From Sulfurovum sp. (lineage in GTDB: Bacteria; Campylobacterota; Campylobacteria; Campylobacterales; Sulfurovaceae): a stretch of DNA of 33,811 bases. The stretch lies in assembly GCA_020721085.1 (NCBI GenBank), contig DYNJ01000007.1:1-33811 (forward strand). Reading direction: 5' to 3'. The notes under the pieces were generated by a model. The model was given only the letters and a program-made list of their open reading frames with translations. It ran no database searches and was not told where the DNA came from. Position 1 is the first letter of the stretch, and each line of letters begins with the position of its first letter. Both the position numbers and the translations under genes were made by a program. This document shows positions 28,042 through 33,811 of the stretch, one piece after another.

Positions 28042-28836
28042 TTATGGGCGAATAAGAATTTTGGCATACATGCCGGGATAGACGGATTTGTCTTTTGTAT
28101 CAAGCTTGACTTTGATCCTAAATTTGTGCGTCATAGGATTGGAACTAGGGATGATCGAGCTGATTACTCCTGTTGTTTTGAGCTCCAAAGAGGGGATTTC
28201 CACATCGACTTTTTTACCAAGACTAATGATCTTGAGGTCTCCTTCACTGATCTCGGCGGCAATCTTGAGGTCGCTTAGATCTGTCAAAACTACTCCCGGC
28301 ATTCCGGGGATTGCCATCTCTCCTTCGTTGAGCCTCTTGTCTACGATCACGCCGTCATTTGGCGCCTTGATCTTGAGATATTGATATTGGTTGAGCACTT
28401 CATCTCTTTTTGCCAACGCCTGATTGACCTGCTCTTGGGAGATCTTGATCATATCTTTCATATTTTTTGCGCCAAGCTCAAGCTGCTCCAGCTCATATTT
28501 GGATACCATATTTTTTTCATACAGTCTTTTGTATCTAGCAAGGTTTAACACTACATTATCATATTGATTGCGGTTCATTTGCAGAGCCAATCTAGCCTGT
28601 GAAATCCCCAGCTCTACCTGTCGCTCCGCCGCCTCTATCTCTTTGGAGTCGATCTCGTAGAGCAGCTGTCCTTTTGTGACGATCTCTCCCTCGCTGACTG
28701 CCATACTCTTCACAAATCCCATATAACGGCTTGTCATCATCTTTTGGTTGTCCGAGACCACGCTTCCGCTAAGTTCCAGCTCTACGGCGCCGACAGCAGA
28801 AGCGAACAGTAGTACGGTGGTTATGATTTTTTTCAT
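28042..28836 (-). CDS. RND periplasmic adaptor / membrane fusion protein
   Basis: Signal peptide, lipoyl-like VSEGEIVTKGQLLYEIDSKE, IKAPNDGVIVDKRLNEGEMA. Confidence 0.88.
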   Translation of the reverse strand: MKKIITTVLLFASAVGAVELELSGSVVSDNQKMMTSRYMGFVKSMAVSEGEIVTKGQLLYEIDSKEIEAAERQVELGISQARLALQMNRNQYDNVVLNLARYKRLYEKNMVSKYELEQLELGAKNMKDMIKISQEQVNQALAKRDEVLNQYQYLKIKAPNDGVIVDKRLNEGEMAIPGMPGVVLTDLSDLKIAAEISEGDLKIISLGKKVDVEIPSLELKTTGVISSIIPSSNPMTHKFRIKVKLDTKDKSVYPGMYAKILIRP

Positions 28837-30266
28837 ATATAATCTCCTGGGTTTAAAATACTATTGAGTTCAAATACTTTTGTATTTCTCTTGTTTGTCA
28901 CAGTTTGCAGCTGGAGAAGCACCTCTAGCTGCTTTGACTGCTTGATCAGTACATCACTGATCGATACAATACCCTCTTTGTATCGTCCTTGATAGCTTTC
29001 AAAGACTCTTGTTGCAAATTTCAACTGTTTTTGGCTGCTGCGGATATCCGAATCTAGGCTCATTATCTCGGTTTTAAGCTGCTTGACTTTGAGCGCTATG
29101 CCCTTTTTTGCCCATACAACCTGCTCTTGCACCTGAAGATTTTTGACTCTTGCCTTTTCGAGATTGGCCTTGTCTATACCGCCCTTGAAAATATTGAGAT
29201 TGACCTGCACGCCGACAGTATAAGAGTCTTTTTGTGTAAACTCATTAAGAAACTCATCATCGGCACTGCCATACTCGCCAAAGCCGCCAACTGTAGGCAC
29301 AAAATTTGCCGCTTCTGCATTGACCGCCATCTGGCTGATCTTGAGCCCAAGTTCTGCTTTTTTGATATCGATATTATCTCTATATATATCGTCCAAAGCA
29401 GTATGCGGCATAGGCGCCATCTCTTCGACGGTTCTGACAGAACTGACCTCTTTGTTGAGCAAAAAAGAGAGGAACTGATACGCCAAGTCTCGATTGAGCG
29501 AGGCTTGGTTGTAGAGGCTGTCAGCCTCTGCTCTTCTAGCTTGCACCTCCAGGAGATCGACATCTTTTGCATAACCCTCGTTTTGCATCGAGTTCACGAT
29601 ACTCTCCAGCCTGTCGATATTATCTATTATCTTGCTTAAACTGCCAATGTAGTGGTTGACAAGCGAAATATCATAAAAAGCTTTTTTGACCTGAAAAATT
29701 TTTGCATTCACGATTTTGCTTGTATCCATCTTGCTCATAGTGTGAAGCGCCTTGGTAATATTGCCATATTCTGTCAATTTCCCACCTGTATAAAGAGGAA
29801 TTTTATAGGTAAATTTCGCCTGAAAGTAGTTTCTGTCATCCGGATAATTAAGATCAGTCGGCTCGACTGACAGCATCTGCTCTTGCGCCAAAGGATTTGA
29901 CATTATTTGCGAAAAAGCATTGAAATCTCCTCCTGATGCCTGCATCACACCTCCGATGCCGCCCAGAAAGTCACTGAAACCAAAATCGCCGAAGTTTGCC
30001 TCACGGCTTTGGAGTTTGAAGCCAAACACATTGAGTGCATCATTGGATCTAAGCGCATTGACGGTCAGATCCAGCGTTCCATAGTTCATCCCCTCTACCG
30101 CTTGAACCTCATAACTCTTCATCTGCTCTTCAAACCTGGAAATCTTGATCTCGGAGTTATCATGTTTGACCATCTCTACGGCTTGGCTAAGCGATAGATT
30201 CTCGATACCTGCACTAAGCGGAAAGACCGCAATCACAGCAATCAATAGATATCTTCTTACCGACAT
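28833..30266 (-). CDS. TolC family outer membrane efflux protein
   Basis: MSVRRYLLIAVIAVFPLSAGIENLSLSQAVEMVKHDNSEIKISR, coiled-coil repeats; start chosen with AGGAG upstream; ATGA overlap with the MFP gene. Confidence 0.85.
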   Translation of the reverse strand: MSVRRYLLIAVIAVFPLSAGIENLSLSQAVEMVKHDNSEIKISRFEEQMKSYEVQAVEGMNYGTLDLTVNALRSNDALNVFGFKLQSREANFGDFGFSDFLGGIGGVMQASGGDFNAFSQIMSNPLAQEQMLSVEPTDLNYPDDRNYFQAKFTYKIPLYTGGKLTEYGNITKALHTMSKMDTSKIVNAKIFQVKKAFYDISLVNHYIGSLSKIIDNIDRLESIVNSMQNEGYAKDVDLLEVQARRAEADSLYNQASLNRDLAYQFLSFLLNKEVSSVRTVEEMAPMPHTALDDIYRDNIDIKKAELGLKISQMAVNAEAANFVPTVGGFGEYGSADDEFLNEFTQKDSYTVGVQVNLNIFKGGIDKANLEKARVKNLQVQEQVVWAKKGIALKVKQLKTEIMSLDSDIRSSQKQLKFATRVFESYQGRYKEGIVSISDVLIKQSKQLEVLLQLQTVTNKRNTKVFELNSILNPGDYI

Positions 30267-30412
30267 TGGCACCTGCTCCTTCTTTGTATAAAATGTTAGA
30301 TAAAAATCGTTTCTCAAAAATAGTTAAATTATATAAAAAATAAGATTAAACGATAATTAATGGATAAATGACGAAGAAACAAGCCAATAAAAGCGATAAT
30401 GCTTCTTTGGTT

Positions 30413-32002
30413 TTAGATAGAAGCGTGGCTCACGCTGATCGAAGCCTTGAGCGCAGCCAGCTGAGCGATCACCTCTTTGGTGATATGTCCATCCACGCGC
30501 ACAACAGCCATTGCTTGACCTTTATTGTCGCGTCCAAGGCGGAAATCAGAGATATTGAGACTGTGTTCAGCTATAATATGCCCTACATCACCTATAACGC
30601 CTGGGGTATCTTTGTTTCTGAAAAAGATCATATTGCCCTTGGGCTCAACATCCAACACATACTCGTCAATACCGATAATTCGTTGTACATTCTCATCAAA
30701 TACAGTACCGGAGATCATAATCGTACTCGCCTGCGTGGTAAGCTTGATCTTGATTTTATTATTAAATCCGCTAGTATTCGGCACTACCTCTTTGATGACC
30801 TCAATCCCGCGCTCTTGCGCTACAAACTCCGCATTGACATAGTTGATCTGATCTCCGAGAGACTCCGTCAAAACACCGACAGTAGCAAAGGTGCCCAATG
30901 ATTCACAATAATCGCCTATCTTCCCTTCTGCGGTTACCTTTATCGATTTGATCGCGCTCTTTGTAATTTGCGCACTCAAATATCCCATTTTTTGCATCAG
31001 TCCAAGAAACGGTTTCACAAAATTCGGAAGCTCACTCTCTTTGAATGGAAGATTGAGAGCATTAGGGTAAGAGATGCCCCTTCCCGCTTCGATCGCCTGC
31101 TCTGCTGCCTGCAAGGAGATATTGTACTGAGACTCAAGAGTATTGGCGCCCAAGTGAGGAGTAACCGTAACATTATTGAGATCTAAAAACGGATGGCTTG
31201 TAGCCGGCTCTTTATCGAATACATCGATGCCCGCCATAGCTATTTTTCCACTTTTTAGCCCCTCTAGCAGCGCCTCCTCATTGTAAAGTCCCCCGCGCGC
31301 GCAGTTGATCAAGGTAACGCCGTCTTTCATCTTGGCAATCTCATCTCTGCCAATCATATTGATAGTCTCGTCTGTTTTTGGCGTATGGATCGTGATAATG
31401 TCACAAGCTAAAATCTCATCGAAATTCTGAGTATATTTCATATCCAGATTGGTTACTTTGGTTGGATCTATGTAGGGATCATAGGCTATCACATCCATCT
31501 CAAACGCTTTTGCCCTGATGCCGACTCTTGAGCCGATGTTGCCAAATCCTATGATACCGAGCTTTTTGTCTTTGAGCTCCGTACCATACCAATTCTCTCT
31601 TTTCCAGACACGATCAAGCTTTAGGTTGTTGTGGGCGTATGGAAATCGTCTAGCACATGAGATCATATGAGCCATTGTCAATTCCACTGCCGCGATCGTA
31701 TTGGCAGTCGGGACATTCATCACTATAATGCCTCTTTTGCTGCATCCGTCTATATCGACATTGTCTACTCCGACACCGGCACGTACGATAGCTTTTATGC
31801 CGGTCGCATACTGCAAGAACCTCTCATCAACATCGGTAGAGCTTCTTGTGATCGCTACATCTGCTTTAGGCAAAAACTCTTCGATTAGTCTGCTCTTGGA
31901 CTCATCGGCGGCATTGATCATCTCAATATCTGACTCCCGAGCCAAAAGATCCAACCCGGAATGGTGAATATGGTCACATACAACAACTGTGATTTTTGAC
32001 AT
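30413..32002 (-). CDS. serA: D-3-phosphoglycerate dehydrogenase
   Basis: 529 aa; LGIIGFGNIGSRVGIRAKAF, INCARGGLYNEEAL, HLGANTLESQ, C-terminal ACT domain. Confidence 0.95.
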   Translation of the reverse strand: MSKITVVVCDHIHHSGLDLLARESDIEMINAADESKSRLIEEFLPKADVAITRSSTDVDERFLQYATGIKAIVRAGVGVDNVDIDGCSKRGIIVMNVPTANTIAAVELTMAHMISCARRFPYAHNNLKLDRVWKRENWYGTELKDKKLGIIGFGNIGSRVGIRAKAFEMDVIAYDPYIDPTKVTNLDMKYTQNFDEILACDIITIHTPKTDETINMIGRDEIAKMKDGVTLINCARGGLYNEEALLEGLKSGKIAMAGIDVFDKEPATSHPFLDLNNVTVTPHLGANTLESQYNISLQAAEQAIEAGRGISYPNALNLPFKESELPNFVKPFLGLMQKMGYLSAQITKSAIKSIKVTAEGKIGDYCESLGTFATVGVLTESLGDQINYVNAEFVAQERGIEVIKEVVPNTSGFNNKIKIKLTTQASTIMISGTVFDENVQRIIGIDEYVLDVEPKGNMIFFRNKDTPGVIGDVGHIIAEHSLNISDFRLGRDNKGQAMAVVRVDGHITKEVIAQLAALKASISVSHASI

Positions 32003-32023
32003 TAAACGCCTTTGTACTTAAAC

Positions 32024-33688
32024 TTATCTCTTGCTTTTCAATTGGTCTTTCAAAATATCGCCCAAAGTCATGCTGTCATCTTGAGCTAGATTCAACTTAT
32101 CCATCGCATCTCTCTCTTCTTGACGCTCCAATCTTTTGACAGAAACACGGATCTTGCCGTTTTTGGCATCTATAAAGCTGATAACACCTTTGATCTCTTG
32201 AGCGTTGCTGATCTCTTCAGCTTTGAGAGGATGAAGGTCTTCAGTTCTTATTAGAGCATCTACGCCCTCTTCAAGCGCCACAAAAACGCCAAAATCTTTG
32301 ATATCTTTGACCTTGCCGGTGACGATATCGCCTATTTTATGCTTGGCTACGAAAGTACTTACAGGAGAGCTTTCGAGTGCTTTTCTGCTTAGAGAAACCT
32401 TTCCTGCATCTTTATCCACCTTGATGATCTTTACCTCTATCTCATCGCCGACTTTCAAAAGATTTTTGGCATTTTGACTCTTGTCCCATGAAACCTCCTG
32501 GTTATGCAACAATCCTTCAACAATGCCGATCTTGACAAATGCACCAAAATCTGTAATAGAAGAAACTGTACCTTTGACAACCTCTCCAGCCTTATGAGCC
32601 GAAATAAACTGATCGATCGGCTGCGGTAAAAGGTTTTTGAGGCTTACTCTGAGCCTTCTGCCCTCTTTGTCTATCTCAATCACTTCTACATTGATCTCAT
32701 CACCTATTGTGAGGTAATCTTTGGGATGTTTGACATTCTTGTCCCATGAAACCTCTGATACATGCAAAAACGCCTCAAGCTCCTCTCCCAGATCGACAAA
32801 CACACCATACGGCTCAATATTACTCACAACCGCCTTGACAGAATCGCCCACGCCGATGATGTTATCGATCTGCTTCCATGGATCAGGATTGGCATCTTTG
32901 ATCGAAAGAGAAAGATGTCCTCGCTTTTTATCATATTCAAGCGCGATCACATTGACGGTATCGCCATCGCTGAAATATTTTGAAGGGTTGATAGGACCCT
33001 TGTGAGAGATTTGCGAATAGTGCACCAATCCGTCGATACCGCCGACATCGACAAACATACCATAGCTTGTGATCTTTTTGATAACTCCCTGGACTATCTC
33101 CTTGCTCTCCAAAAGCTTGTCAACGATCTCTTGAACCTTGCCTCTTTCGCGCTCGATAAGCTCTTTGCGAGATACAACAATAGAACTTTTTTCAGGATCT
33201 ACTTTGACGATCAGCGCTTTGACTTTTTTGCCTACAGGATCAACTTTGTCGCTAAGATAAGAGAGTGTTTTGGGCATGAAAAACTCTAACCCGTCGCACT
33301 CGACGACATAACCGCCTTTATTTTTCTTGGTAACGACACCGTCGATAATATACTCTTGCTCTTCATCATACTCTTTGATAAAAGTATTGAGTGCAGCTCT
33401 TTTTTTCGCCATATCGTAAGAGATGAGGGGTCTGCCGTTTTTATTGCCTGTCACAACCACTTCGATTTTATCGCCCACTTTAAAAGCAAGCTGACCATCC
33501 TCATCTTTGAGTTGTTCCAGCGAAAGAAGCGCCTCATTTTTTCTTCCGATATCAACGATAGCATCACTCTCATTGATTTTGACAATTACACCTTCAACTA
33601 ACTCATTTTTAGAATCTGATTTTCTAAACGACTCCTCAAGCATCGCCCCAAAATCAACATCTTCTATTTCGATATCTTCGAACTTCAT
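32024..33688 (-). CDS. rpsA: 30S ribosomal protein S1
   Basis: Repeated S1 domains (G.V..I..FG.FV..G...GL.H.S..SW); start at MKFEDIEIEDVDFGAML (33688). Confidence 0.95.
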   Translation of the reverse strand: MKFEDIEIEDVDFGAMLEESFRKSDSKNELVEGVIVKINESDAIVDIGRKNEALLSLEQLKDEDGQLAFKVGDKIEVVVTGNKNGRPLISYDMAKKRAALNTFIKEYDEEQEYIIDGVVTKKNKGGYVVECDGLEFFMPKTLSYLSDKVDPVGKKVKALIVKVDPEKSSIVVSRKELIERERGKVQEIVDKLLESKEIVQGVIKKITSYGMFVDVGGIDGLVHYSQISHKGPINPSKYFSDGDTVNVIALEYDKKRGHLSLSIKDANPDPWKQIDNIIGVGDSVKAVVSNIEPYGVFVDLGEELEAFLHVSEVSWDKNVKHPKDYLTIGDEINVEVIEIDKEGRRLRVSLKNLLPQPIDQFISAHKAGEVVKGTVSSITDFGAFVKIGIVEGLLHNQEVSWDKSQNAKNLLKVGDEIEVKIIKVDKDAGKVSLSRKALESSPVSTFVAKHKIGDIVTGKVKDIKDFGVFVALEEGVDALIRTEDLHPLKAEEISNAQEIKGVISFIDAKNGKIRVSVKRLERQEERDAMDKLNLAQDDSMTLGDILKDQLKSKR

Positions 33689-33811
33689 CCGCCACATCCT
33701 TATGTTAAACCAATTTTGTCGTAATTATACACTTTTAAGATTAAAGGTCGCCTCTAAAGGGCATCTCTAAAAACCCCTTAATGGATATAGAAGCCTAAAT
33801 TTTGGATAAAT

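Noticed and set aside
33700-33811. Window-end segment as the start of another gene or a repeat
   Set aside because: No convincing open frame on either strand; cannot be judged as a repeat without the rest of the genome

Overview
The window looks like a Campylobacterota (epsilonproteobacterial) chromosome segment. This is inferred from gene content: class I two-subunit fumarase, monomeric NADP-IDH, futalosine-pathway MqnE and an EF-P of epsilon type. From left to right it holds: (i) a central-carbon (TCA/possible reductive TCA) cluster on the minus strand: sucC (partial), fumarase beta and alpha, two tandem malate dehydrogenases, monomeric icd; (ii) dnaE and mqnE (minus), then glnD, glmS and a polysaccharide-deacetylase-like gene (plus), a small acidic hypothetical and ribA (minus), and hemB (plus); (iii) an AT-rich accessory island, about 18477-23506, between hemB and a DJ-1/efp pair; (iv) DJ-1, efp, a two-gene split RND pump with MFP and TolC, serA and rpsA (minus). 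The island is the most interesting part. It contains antitoxin and Fic remnants and two convergent toxin/antitoxin-like modules built on AbiEii-type nucleotidyltransferases with non-canonical partners. One is a translationally coupled three-gene operon (DUF6471-like, 171-aa protein, NTase). The other is an HTH protein plus NTase with a perfect palindromic putative operator. Direct repeats about 3.8 kb apart bracket the cassette, and displaced fragments of the neighbouring core genes DJ-1 (3' end) and efp (65 bp exact) border the second module, recording how it was inserted. All calls come from reading the sequence and supplied ORFs; no database search was run.
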